This document shows, in pieces, positions 46,961 through 58,761 of a stretch of 64,000 bases of DNA. The stretch's first letter is position 1. Every line of letters begins with the position of its first letter. Below the pieces are notes generated by a model that was not told where the DNA came from, made no database searches, and was given only the letters and a program-made list of their open reading frames with translations. The position numbers and the translations under genes are program-made. The stretch comes from Spisula solida (Eukaryota > Mollusca > Bivalvia > Venerida > Mactridae). The stretch spans positions 11,428,089 to 11,492,088 of the forward strand of contig OX365956.1 of the NCBI GenBank assembly GCA_947247005.1. Direction: 5' to 3'.

Positions 46961-49917
46961 CGAGCGCAGGTTTCCTTAGGTAGCCCAATGCCTATGGGAA
47001 GTTAAATGTCGAAGGGTAGCTTGATTGCTGAAGGAGGCCCTCGAAAACTGGTAACTAAACGTAACATAACAGACAACAACAAAACACGCAACAAACGGGA
47101 TTTATCCTTTCAATTAGAGGCCGAGGATATATTGGAATGCCAAAATAAAATTGACTATGGAGGAGCACGTGACCACATGTCAATGCCTGATTGGCTAATG
47201 TGTCAGTCTGACTTAAGGTGAGTCTAGACAGTACATTTTGGTTAAAAATGTACTGTGTAGTTACATGTAGTATACTTCTACCACACAGTTTCTGGAGATG
47301 TACCGTCTAGACACATCTTCACGAATTCGCCAATCCTCTGCTGTAAATGTTCTCAATGTTTGAATCACGACAGGGGGTCTATTGATGAAGAATGTTTGAA
47401 AATTGTTAGGCCAAACAAATTTATGAAGTGTTTCTATGTTGATTAGGTAGTCCTCTTGTTGAACGCCTCATGTCATATCCGTTTGTATGAAATCTGCCAT
47501 TTGCAAAAATGTCTGATTATGAGACAAATGTAACGTAGGTTCTATTATATAATTATACATCATGTATTTCCACTGCGGTATACCATAAACCGGATATTGC
47601 TAGTGAATGGGAGTAATGTTATCGATTTTCGCGACATTATAGTGTTCACTGGGATTAGTTCAGAGACGATAATTTCCAAATTACTGACTACTTTCTTCAT
47701 CTCAACTAGGTTTTAATGTATTCGGATATTTTTATAACTTTATAGTACGCCATATTATAACAGATATTTTTCATAGAAGTGTTCAAATTACTCAGTTATT
47801 GTCCGCTGCTCACTCGCAAACTTTGCCCACAACACTTTAAATGCGTTTGAACTGGGCATTCTAGTTATACTGAACTTTAATGTCGTAAGTCCAAATTTCA
47901 GAAAAAAATGATTGAACTTCAACAAAGATACATGTACACACCAAAATACAAATGTAGATAAGTGCGTGTACAGCGTATTGATATTTACTACATACAGAGT
48001 ATTGCACATTAGCTCACTCTTATTAAACTAGGAAATCAACCAAAAATAATACTTAGTACCAATTTAACATTATAACTATTTTAAGAACCTCAGAAGAGTG
48101 AATTCGAATATGAGTGCTGAGTGTAAGTATTGATTGTAATTTTGAACAATACAAAAACGCGTCCATATCATAGTTAAAATAAGTATATCTCAAACTTGTG
48201 TACATATACAGTATTACATTTAAAATCTCGAGGGACCCACCTCAGAATTCGTCATTCCAGCATGTGTTATGTACATGTAGTTTTTACACTCTCCAATTTT
48301 CAACATAATTATGTAGACAAAATAAGTAATATATCTGGTTATACCTAGCATTTACTAAATTTCTGTGAGCAATACTCCGTACACTGAACAGCAATACTCT
48401 GTACAACAGTGAGCAATACTAATGCAATACTAAAATTCTCAAAATCCACCGTTATTTATGACTCCGTTACTGGTAAAACATTAACAACATATTATGCTTG
48501 GTCACTGGGATGTTCTTTTGCTCGATTCAAATTGTGTAGCTTAACGAGGAATATAAACAAAAACATCTTAATTTGACAGACCGAGCATATGTTTAGCGTG
48601 AGGAACGATACGAGTTTGGTCTTTTAAATGCCCCTTTAAGCAGTCCCTGGTCGTTTGCCGGTAGATACTTTTGTATATAATTTACATTCAACACACACAG
48701 AAAGACAAAACAGCGTCTCTGAACTTACCCTGTTGTGCACTTGAAGGTTGCGAAAATGGATAACATTACTCACCTTACTAGCAATAGCCGGTGTACTGTA
48801 TACCGCAGTGTTTCCGCATTCTTGTTGACGGAATAGGCCGGACACATGTATTCAATGTTTTTTTTATAATATTATCAATAGTCATGCGAATAAATGTGTA
48901 AATGGTAGGCCGATAGGCATCGTTCAATCATGAGCGGGCTTGTTAGTACTTCAAGACAACATACAGCGGGGCTTCTCTTTTACATTTTGGGAGAGCATTG
49001 TTAGTAGGGGTTATTATGTCTAGGGGACTAGTGGTTTCAAAATACACATATGGATCTACTCGCAAGTAAAGTGACGTGGACAGTAATTAACGAAAAGTGA
49101 TATATTGGGTTCGCATGAGCGGATCAAGCAGACGCTCTGTATAGAATGAACAATCTGGCTTTTCATGTCTTCAACTCTCATGGTGATAACATGTAGCTCA
49201 ATGCGCTCTTTACTCGATTTATGTAATGGCTTGTAGATTCTACTCGTAGATTCTACTCGTAAGTAGACAGACTTACAGTACGATACTGGCACCTGTGATT
49301 TTACAGGTAACAATGATGCCGAACAATATTATTATATTATTATCTCTAGTAAGAACTATGCAGATTTCATCCAATGAAAATGTTAAATTATCTATTCCAG
49401 GCCTGCATTTATCCATAAAACAAGTATTAAAACAGACAACACAGGCAGTATAATAATTGTTTTACAGTGGACATGTGCAGTATCTACGGTATAACTCGTG
49501 CACTATCCATTTTATGCCACCAAGCGTGGAAAACCTGTTATTTTTTTGAAAGATACCGATGCCAGTGCATACATCAATATGATGAAATATGCTACTATTA
49601 TTTCACTACATGTTCATGAAATTTGAGCGTTCTCCGCGGTCTATAAGTATTTTTAATTATTTTTTAAAGGCCAAACTGCTGACTTTTTGACACATTTATT
49701 AAGTTTAAAATATAATCTGACGTTTGTGATCGAAAAAAATCACATCTTCGTGTCGAGGAAGAACCACTGCACATGTACACGTTCTTCGTTTTACTGGTGT
49801 AGACACGAAATAAATGAAACAGGCACAAAATACCTAACCTCTTGAATGTTGAATTTTTTGCGGTAGGCTAACACAGCAGTATTCAGGCTAGCACGTCTTA
49901 TCAGGGTACACGGGGTG

Positions 49918-52758
49918 AGTAATACTGAGTTTTTTCAATAGCTTGTATTTCAACCATACTACACTAAGTGAGCGTGTTGAGCTGTTTTAATACAAAATGA
50001 TAAAGAAAGGGACAGAATATTGTTGAACACCGGAAGAATAGCGAGTGTTCGTCAACTCCGATAGTGCAGCCACTGAAATAAGGTAAAAGGGTCATGAGAT
50101 CCCAACTGAAGATGACGACTAACTTCAAATATATTTCCTGAGTCGAGAGCTTTGTGAAACTTCATTGAAATCCTACCGATGGTTACAGCGAAATAGAGCT
50201 AAAACTAAAAGTCCAAATTCTTATACCCTGGTTAACGTTGATCTGAGCATAATATGTCGCTGATATGCATAACAAATACTTTTACTATCGAGTATTTGCT
50301 ATACAACTGGCCTTTGTTTTCTCGTGTTTACTAAGTTAACTTACTTATTGTCCGGTATGCCCAGCAACACAGGGTTGTGGCCACATCGTCTTTACTACAC
50401 TGGTTTATGAGGTCTTCATTAGAGATTGTTCATGGCCAGAATAGTTTATGTATTCTTCTTAAGCGTTTTGTGTGAAATGTTGATGGCCTGTCAATGTCTA
50501 ATTTAGTCATTATCCCAACAATCGGAACCGTAAAGAAAGGTGGAAAGTACACACCTTTGGAAGAGTTTCAGTTTGGTGATTTTGTCATATTGAGAAGATT
50601 TCAGTACGTTGAGTGACGTAAAGGTGTTTCTGGCTTTGCAAAGTCTGTTTTGGATGTCATCACAAGCTCCGCCTTTCTTTCAATATGTCTATGTCTGTAT
50701 TGGCAAGGTTATTTCCATCCATTTGTAATGGCTGTAGGTTATTGATGTTAAGTGTCATTAATTCTCTCTGTGTCCGGTTGATGTTCAGTCAAGATAGGTT
50801 AGCATAATGTGCAATGCTCTTGTATGTGGATGTGTGCATAGGTGAGAAGGACAAGGTCATATGCAAAATCCAGTTCTTCTAATGTGGTATTCAGTTTCCA
50901 TTTTACAATCTATATTGGGAACATCAGGAGCCACCCGTGGATATGTGTAATTCCACATCACATATGACTTGTTCTTACTTGAACCTAGACCTAGGCGTAA
51001 ATGCGACACAATTTCTCCGACGAACCCACCTTTAAAGCATTCATCATTTCACACTGCAGTTTTGTCTTTGTAAGAGTTCGTTCCTTGGCTCTTAATGCCA
51101 TGTTGACTTTGTCTAAATTGTCTAGTACAAGTATGGACATAAGATAGGGGTTCTGGTGGAAAACGCACCGAGGAAGGTCAGACGAGAATTGCGGGCGCAG
51201 ATATGATAGAGCTAACAACTTTTCTATTGAGAACATTGATTTTTCTGAAGACAGACACAGTTTGGTCATCTCTTTACCAGATGTCATTGCACTTCTAAAC
51301 CTCGGCCAAGTTGTATTTGATAATTGAAACGAGTCAAGCTGAGGAGAGGGGTGGCTAAACTGATTGTTTTCACAGAGATCAATTTCCCTTTAAATTTCAG
51401 ATAAGAAACAAAGAAGTACTTGTTGGGTGTGTGGTAGTGCGCCACATTGTTGTTGTAAATGCCTTGGATGTTGTTGTTGACTCTTGTGAATTTCAGACCC
51501 CATCATTTCAAGCGTAAAACTGGAAAGGGGACGCATAACGACTTTTAAGATATCCGATATTAGAATTATACAAAATTTAGTACATCGGTTGCTACATGTA
51601 ACGTTCCCTTGTACTTCATTTGTATAAAATTCTTATATGATCTATAGCCGACACAAAATACTTGTGTAGTCTAATACCACTGTTAATATTGTGTCCAAAG
51701 TATTTTATAGATAATAATACCATCACGGACACTTTCTAACTTGCCTATTTATTGGAACCTGACCCGGATAGATTGGTGATCTGACAAGGGCACATCGCTA
51801 AATGAGCGGACCTTAGTTTTCAGTATGTACAGTCATCCCTCAATTAAAAACCTTTTACGATGACGGATGAAGTCACAGTTAAAGCAACATGAGATCGTCA
51901 AGATAAATAATCGTAAAGCACTTGGTTTCTAATGACAAATTTTCCGTACTATATAATTCATTAAGTCCTGATTATAGTTCAGTGGATGTTAGGAAATTGG
52001 AAAGTAAATAATGATGATATCTAGGAATAAGAAACAGTTTTGAGAATATGCATTTTGGATATAAGCTGACACTTAGATTGTATATATAACAAGTACTGTT
52101 CAAGGACACTCGTTAATCAGGAAACTGGACACATTTTCTCTAATTTCCTAACACAGATAAGCATGCGATATCAACCAAATTTTATAAGTAGAACATTTTA
52201 TATTCATGTTTCATTGCAAACATGACAATGAGTTGATGCAATGTCCTAGATACAATCATTCCGCGTCGATACTAATTTCTTCATTATTGTGTTCAGAATT
52301 CACATTTAGCAGTTCCTAGTGACAAGTGTTAATGATTAATTTTATTACAATGACACCGTAACCTAATATTTCTTGTTCTGTTAATGAAATATACACGTAT
52401 AAATTTACGTAAATCACTTTCCCGTCAGTAATCATATGTCCATAATTTGCATTGATTCGCTATTTAAGTTCGTTCAACCCAGTGTTACAAAAAGACATTT
52501 AATTTCTTGGACAAAACCAGGCGGTATAATATGTCACATGAACTAGGTTGATATTTGCGTGTGTATTAGTTTCTGTATCAAAGAAATGTTGATACTTTGT
52601 TAACGCATATTGTCAGCGCATATCGACATCCAATTATTTAAGGTTATCCCTCGAGGTTATGAGATAAGAACATCTGGTTTCATTGTGCGATGACGTAGGA
52701 CACACGCAACGGAAAACTGCTTTGTTGTTCATTTCGGCTTTGGTATGACGGGGATATT
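49918..52758. repeat. Composite repeat copy C, modules Q-R-U (left part)
   Basis: Q3 (49918-50930) and R3 (50930-52140) follow copies A and B with moderate divergence. Sequence then continues into module U (52200-52758), which copies A and B lack but 31478-31900 and 12940-14000 share. It lacks about 355 bp corresponding to A's 35258-35612. The resulting fused - strand frame (50991-51287) is a by-product of that deletion. Confidence 0.85.
50393..50930 (-). pseudogene. Decayed LINE RT fragment (RTE-like), copy C
   Basis: Third copy of the thumb-region fragment described at 34480-34985. It retains the tttgtcatattgagaagattt segment that copy B lost. Frameshifted and dead. Confidence 0.75.
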
Positions 52759-53770
52759 GACGTAACGTCAAAAGTTGCGACCCATGCTAAAATTCGTTGG
52801 TGTGATAATTAAAAATGTGTATTTAATTACTATTACTATGAAGTATTTAATTACTATTCATCCGTTTTTCTTCACAAGTATCGAACTACACAGAAATTAA
52901 TAAGGCTTTAATATAATTATTAAAAGTGTAATAGTTTAATAACATTAATATGTAAAAACACACTAATTGCGTGTAAAAAAATGCCGAAAAGGCGTGCGTC
53001 ATATGTAACATTTACAAGACGCAGTACCTTATATTAAATTATTGTAATACACGAGATGGATGTGTTTTCCGGAGCTAGTGTGTTACGTCATTTTCCCTTA
53101 AAATAGCTAAAAAATAAGACAAGTTGAGCTTTAAAAGATGACAAAAATTTATTAACTCATACAATTTAACGATTGTTAGACAAGTTTCGTTCGCGTTCTT
53201 CACAGAATCTGAATAAGTAATAATAAACAAAATATAAGCATTTGCTTTGTTTGTAGTGACCGGAATACGAGTACTTAAAATTGTCCCACTTTTAAAAAAA
53301 TAATTAAGAAAATACTCCAAGTATTTTAATATACAAAAATAAACACTTTTCCATTTTTGCTTTTTGTATTTTAATTTGTTTTATCAATTTCGCTTATTTT
53401 CCCTTGTAAAATAAGGGTCTTGTGTTTGAAATACCTGCAATAATGACATTTCAATATACAGATGAGTGAGTATTTAAAATTGTCTCACCTTAAAAAATTG
53501 ACGTCATTTGAAAGAAAAACACACACTTATATTTAGGTGTTATTAAAGCGATTAATATGCACTTTTATAGTGTTTGTATTACATTTGAAACATGATTTAT
53601 AGTTAATATGCTATGTATTAAAAATTTAACATGAAATAAAAACATGCCTGATGTAAAATTATAGCATTTAAGTGACCCCTTTTACCGTGTACAAACTATA
53701 GAATTTCGCAAAATGTTGACGTTACGCGTATTGTCTTACGCTTATGGATCGCAACTTTTGACGTTACGTC
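52759..53770. mobile_element. 1012-bp inverted-repeat element (MITE-like)
   Basis: The ends are perfect 22-bp inverted repeats: gacgtaacgtcaaaagttgc plus ga at 52759-52780, and the reverse complement at 53749-53770. ATT flanks both sides (52756-52758 and 53771-53773). The older related copy at 13738-13750 reads aggatattgagttaag with no insertion. The TGACGT/ACGTCA end is itself nearly palindromic, so the exact boundary and duplication (2-5 bp) are ambiguous. The interior is AT-rich with one 81-codon frame of no known similarity. A non-autonomous DNA transposon is the best reading; the superfamily is not assignable. Confidence 0.85.
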
Positions 53771-54130
53771 ATTGAGTTAAGCGCAGTGTATCAAATGTAA
53801 CTATAAGGTATAGAGACGGACACAGTGTCTCGCTCTTGTTTGCATTATTCCAGTCAGGGTCATCAGGTGCAATAGCTCGTTCACTCAAACAGACGCATTG
53901 ACGCCTACTTATGCCGAAAAGTAGTTTTAGGACTAGTAGGTACGAAGTACTTTATTTAAGATATTAACCGAGACTAAAACAATATATAACTGTAAAAATT
54001 ACTTTTGCAACACATGAGGCATTTGAAATCATTAGTAATTGAAGCAATTGCCATTAACACTACAAGTTTTATCCCCAATCAACTTTTATACAAAAACAGC
54101 CAGTATTGACCAAAATAATTATCCTACGTC
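53771..54130. repeat. Composite repeat copy C, module U (right part)
   Basis: Continues the alignment to 13742-14000 (ttgagttaagc.cagt.tatcaaatg.aacta, ggtgcaatagctcgttcac.caaacagacgc). A local expansion relative to 13.8 kb adds ctatttatgccgaaaagta-type sequence at 53905-53950. Confidence 0.7.
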
Positions 54131-55985
54131 CTTAAAGGTTTTTACAACCCTACGCTAGGTTCTTGCTCCAGTCATATCAACATTCACAAAAACATTGCCC
54201 TATGTCCACCTGGTGACTTTGCTGATGTAGTGTATCCAGAACAGATGTGCGTGTTTACTTACGCGTTCCTGAGGAAAAGCATTCCGTGTCGAATTCAACG
54301 CATGTCTTGCTCCTATGCAGTGTGGAACTTCTGGACTATCGTTCCTGGCCACTAAGTTCGTTTCAAACGGTTTTATGGTAACTCTCAAAACACCATGTCA
54401 ACACAGGGGGTAATGGTACTTGCACAGCATATACATCATAACATTTTCAATAACAAGACTTACAACTTGTCTCGGCTCAGGTAACTTTCTAAAAAATTAA
54501 TTGATTTCGATAAAAATTGGACGAGCGCCCTATTCTACCATAATTAAATAATCAACTAGATACGGAGACGGTATGAAAGTGGAATGGTGTTATTCGCTCA
54601 TCACAAAATGATATATTGAGGTCAAATGCATCGTAGCACTTTTTCCGTATCATCCAGAACGTCGAGAATTTGCCTTTCGCTAAATCACCAATTATTAAAT
54701 TAGTTATAAACATAATGCATTTTAAGTTGTGATATTCGTTTGACAATTTAAGCTCCGAACCTTTATTATTTCCACATGGTTCCATCACAGTACTATCACT
54801 AGACTCAATATTCGAACCTGGAACACTCTGTTAACAGTCGAGTATCATATCGACTATGCGTATGCATGTGTGTATGATTGTAGTATAGGAAACAGTAGCT
54901 GAAATCAAATTCAAAAGAAGAAATCTGCCGAAATTTGATTTTGGCTCATATCCACTACGCGTATGTATAGTACATACTAGGGGTGATAAATATATTCGAA
55001 GACTTTCCTTCTAACTTTTTAAATATTGATTCTAAAACAATGAAATTACCAGGCAATATAGATCGATCGATTATCTATCGTTTTAATTTTTAATAATATT
55101 GTGACGTCCCAATGTTCTTGATGACGTCAGTCATTGTGACCAAGGTGCAGCGCGCGCCGTCGAGCTTGACGGACAATAAATAATCACAGAGCAACGGCAT
55201 TACATTAAGACTAACGCCTAACTTGAAAAATCCTTGCGATATCTCGAAGATGACTTGACCAACATGTATGGGGATTCTTTGCACTCCAAATCAGTGATCC
55301 GCCCATGATTTCGTTGTCTATGTAATTGTAGGGACTGTGTCAAACTGACGCCATGGTAAAATAAGAATAAACGAAAGAATTAAGACAGAGTTCGGGATAC
55401 TCCTCCATAATTTCTGAGAAATAAGAGGCATATTTTCTGAACGATATGTTACTGGCGAACTCTACGATCAGTATAGATTACAAAACAATATATCTTAAAG
55501 GAGTTCTTTAGAAATTGCCCCCTAAACTTGTTAGGTCGTGATTCCTTCTTCATCGGGATGATGCTACCGTGTAAAACCAAGCGCTTTGTTCAGCGTTTTG
55601 AGTCCAGTAACGCAACGAAACAATTTCTATTCCGTCTTACATTCCAGAGTTGGCTATTTATGACTAATGTCTGTATTAAAAGTAAATAAATCGTATACAG
55701 TGGGTCGGATATGAGTCCTGAAAGGAGCTTGGTGCTCCTCAAACGGTGACGCTTGGAATGACGTCACGTGACGGCCTGTGTCACGCACCTATTACATGAA
55801 TAAAACTATGTTATAGGTGCATTCGGTCGGAGATATCCTATACTGAATAATGCTAATTTGCTTTTGAGCCATGCTGAGCAAACAAAATTGCTAGATGAAA
55901 AGTCCACGAATATATTAATCACCCTTCGTAAAAACAGCCTGTTATAAAAACCTATACTCAGGCGGAATCACGTCACTTGTTATTG
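54131..55985. other. No gene recognised
   Basis: Open frames of 62-78 codons (54200-54388 -, 54552-54788 -, 55090-55284 -) show no recognisable domains. At about 55738-55790 there is a small cluster, gaatgacgtcacgtgacgg, combining a CRE (TGACGTCA) and an E-box (CACGTG). This could be a promoter element, but I see no TATA box, initiator or ORF to go with it. Confidence 0.4.
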
Positions 55986-55989
55986 ATTG

Positions 55990-56250
55990 ACACGATTCTA
56001 AAATTTGACTTCACCCCAGTAAATAATCGCAAAGAACACCAGCTCGCTACTAATGACACATTTTACGTCCGGTATAGTTCGTTAAATGTTGCTAAAAGAG
56101 TTTATTAGTAATACATGTAGTTCCGTTCATTTGCTAGGATATACTGATGAGATTTAAGAACCCCTGTGAACTGTCGCTTACATTCACATTTGTAAAAAAA
56201 GAACACTCCTCGATCAGGAGCTCTCCCACTTACATGATTTCGCCAACGTT
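55990..56250. repeat. Diverged copy of the repeat split by the LINE
   Basis: Same block order as 20100-20300 (gttcgttaaatgttgctaaaag, gttcatttgctaggatatactgatgag, ctcgatcaggag). Its upstream part (agtaaataatcgcaaagaacaccagctcgctactaatgacac) aligns with module R at 36417-36450, so it bridges the LINE target repeat and the composite repeat. Confidence 0.6.
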
Positions 56251-56446
56251 TTGAACATCAGAAATAACAACACTAGACAACTACAAAGTCAAACATTGTT
56301 CTTCAACAATCTAATTTGACCCAATATTACATGCGTCGTTCACCAGGAAACCTGTGATGACGATATATAAGCACATACAAACACACTCACCAATAAGACG
56401 AAAACAGTGGGTACCATATTTTATTCCATAATTTGATAGTATATAA

Positions 56447-56532
56447 ATAACACATGGCTTCGCCTTGGGTGATATAACTATTCTCGGGTTGGTATTATTT
56501 ACTATCACCCTCGCAGCCATGTGTTATTTATT
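56447..56532. repeat. Inverted repeat around acacatggct
   Basis: The arms ataaataacacatggct (about 56444-56461) and agccatgtgttatttat (about 56516-56532) are perfect inverted copies with a ~54-bp spacer. A foldback end or small MITE is possible. Confidence 0.65.
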
Positions 56533-56663
56533 TTATTATACCGAACAAAATAACAACCATTTTGCAAAATAAAATATCAAGAAATGTAAGCAGAACTTAG
56601 ATTGCCGTTATGATAATTTAACATGTACAATCTCAGTCCGTATAAGTTTCTAATGATGTTGTG

Positions 56664-56727
56664 CTATTTTTAGTAAATCTTGTCAGTTTCAACTGTTGCA
56701 ATCAACAAGATTTACTGAAAATAGCAT
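56664..56727. repeat. 21-bp stem hairpin
   Basis: The arms gctatttttagtaaatcttg plus t and acaagatttactgaaaatag plus c form a 21-bp stem with one mismatch and a ~20-nt loop (tcagtttcaactgttgcaatc). The size fits a foldback or an RNA hairpin. It lies just outside the bivalve tandem-repeat element. Confidence 0.7.
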
Positions 56728-56832
56728 GTGAAATATACCGGAACATATAAATAGCACACGGATACTCTCTAGCAGGGTGTTTTCCGGACTCAAAAAGTAC
56801 AAATTTCTATAAATAGCCCAGCCTCGTTTTTT

Positions 56833-57995
56833 GCTCACCTGTCACAAATTGAGCTTTTGTGATCACTCTTCGTCCGTCGTCCGTCTAGAGGTCACAATTT
56901 TAGTCTATGAAACTTGGTCACAATGATCATCTCAACAAAATCTAGGTCAAGTTCGATAATGGGTCATCTGGGGTCAAAAACTAGGTCACTAGGTCAAATC
57001 ATAGAAAAACCTTGTGTAGTCACGAGAGGTCAAAATTTTGACTTAATCTTTATGAAACTTGGTCACAATGATCATCTCAACAAAATCTAGGTCAGGTCCG
57101 ATATTGCGTCATCCTGAGTTAAAAACTAGGTCACAAGGTCAAATCATAGAAAAACCTTTTGTAGTCACTAGAGGTCACAATTTTGACCTTATCGTTATGA
57201 AACTTGGTCACAATGATCATCTCAAAAATATCTAGGTCAAGTTCGATAGTGATTTATCCGGATCAAAAACTAGGTCACAAGGTCAAATCATAGAAAAACC
57301 TTGTGTAGTCACTAGAGGTCACACTTTTGACCTTATCTTTATGAAACTTGGTCACAATGATCATCTCAACAAAATCTAGGTCAAGTTCGATATAGATTTA
57401 TCCGGGGTCAAAAACTAGGTCACAAGGTCAAATCATAGAAAAACCTTGTGTAGTCACTAGAGGTCACAAGTTTGACCTTATCTTTATGAAACTTGGTCAC
57501 AATGATCATCTCAACAACATCTTGGTCAAGTTAGATATTGATTTATCCGGGGTCAAAAACTAGGTCACAAGGTCAAATCATTGAAAAACCTTGTGTAGTC
57601 ACTAGAGGTCACAATTTTGACCTTATCTTTATGAAATTGGTCAAAATGATCATCTCAACAAAATCTAGGTCAAGTTCGATATTAGGTCATCCGGAGTTAA
57701 AAACTAGGTCACAAGGTTAAAATAATAGAAAAACTTTGTGTAGTCACTAAAGGTCACAATTTCGGCCTTATCTATATGAAACTGGGTCACAATGATCATC
57801 TCAACAAAATCTAGGTCAAGTTCGATATTGGGTCATCCTGGGTCAAAATGTGAAATCATATAAAAACCTTGTGTTGTCACTAGAGGTCACAATAGTGGCC
57901 TAATCTGTATGAAGCTTGGTCACAATGATCATCTCAACAAAATCTATGTCAAGTTCGACAGGTGAGCGACCTAGGGCCCTTTGGGCCCTCTTGTT
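56833..57995. mobile_element. Bivalve-type element with ~145-bp internal tandem repeats
   Basis: The ends are inverted: gctcacctgtc (56833-56843) and gacaggtgagc (57957-57967). A terminal hairpin agggccctttgggccct (57972-57989) and cttgtt follow. The core is about 7.5 units of ~144-145 bp, each reading tatgaaacttggtcacaatg, atcatctcaacaaaatctagg, gggtcaaaaactaggtcaca and aatcatagaaaaaccttgtg, then tagtcactagaggtcacaa. From general knowledge this type is widespread in bivalve genomes and is non-coding. The open frames at 57538-57720 and 57916-58209 are repeat translations. Confidence 0.85.
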
Positions 57996-58546
57996 ACTAG
58001 TAGTGATCGAACAAAATATCGCACGGAAGGTCTATGGGGAAAATACATTGAGAGGTCACGTGAGGTATAATAATAAGCATTCTAACACGATCTGCGGTTT
58101 AATCCATATAAACATAGAGCAGACCAGGCCATGTATTAATACCGCAATAAAACATGGTATAAAATTGGCTGTTACTATTTACGCCCCGTATCACGTGACA
58201 TATTTATGAATGAATGAAAGTAAACTTTACAGTAAAAACTTCAATGGACCACGAGTTGCACGAGTATCCAGTGTTATAGCTATGACGCATCTATTTTTAG
58301 AAACTCCAATATACTCTCGAAACTAAGATTCGTAAAAACTTCTGATAATAAATTCATTTATATTTTTCATTTCATGTAATAGATACACTACACTCGTGTT
58401 ATTAAAATTGTTTCAATGTTTAAAAATATAAGTACTAGTAGTTGAAATTATCACAGAGAATTAAAAGAATAGTTAAACAGAATTACATTCGATTTGTACA
58501 TATGCTTCAAATGATACATATCAATTAACAATGATAATCAATAGAT
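57996..58546. other. No gene recognised
   Basis: Contains a catgtattaataccgcaataaaacatgg phrase, a small inverted repeat around ccatgt/acatgg (58130-58155). The rest is AT-rich. Confidence 0.4.
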
Positions 58547-58761
58547 GAGTCGTTCTCCAGGAATACAGGACTTAGTGACAAAATATTAAAATCATGATAA
58601 TTTAGCATTAGAAAGACAAGACTCTTTTGAATAGTTTCTGAAAATTTCAACAAAATATAACATCAAGTTACAAAGTTACAGACTTTTTAAACTAACCACT
58701 CTCCCCTACTTTGTAAGTGACGTCGCAAACGTCATTCAAACGTTATTTGACGTTACATTAA

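Larger units (their letters stand above)
45263..49917. mobile_element. 4655-bp element with ~440-bp terminal inverted repeats
   Basis: The left end (45263, caccacgtgtaccccgataa) and right end (49917, reverse complement caccccgtgtaccctgataa) begin inverted repeats that stay aligned for about 440 bp (45263-45706 and 49477-49917) at roughly 93% identity by eye. Both sides are flanked by AGTAA (45258-45262 and 49918-49922). The related unoccupied site at 39314-39325 reads aagtaatactg with a single copy. The element sits between P5 and Q3 of the composite repeat. The interior has no recognisable transposase: the open frames (46537-46845, 47006-47221, 47788-48009, 48636-48845, 49056-49313) are 71-102 codons and unrecognised. 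It is probably non-autonomous. The CAC termini and 5-bp duplication fit the Transib/RAG-like superfamily, but with no enzyme present the class is open. Confidence 0.85.

Noticed and set aside
46537..47221. Two + strand ORFs inside the long-TIR element as a transposase
   Set aside because: They are 102 and 71 codons, in a region overlapping SINE-like and tail repeats, with no DDE-type motif spacing or zinc finger.
50991..51287. 98-codon - strand ORF in composite copy C
   Set aside because: It spans a ~355-bp deletion junction relative to copy A, so the frame is an accident of the deletion. No domain recognised.
55738..55790. Promoter with CRE and E-box
   Set aside because: The motifs are real (gacgtcacgtgac), but there is no adjacent ORF, TATA box or initiator, and GACGT motifs are common in the repeats of this window.
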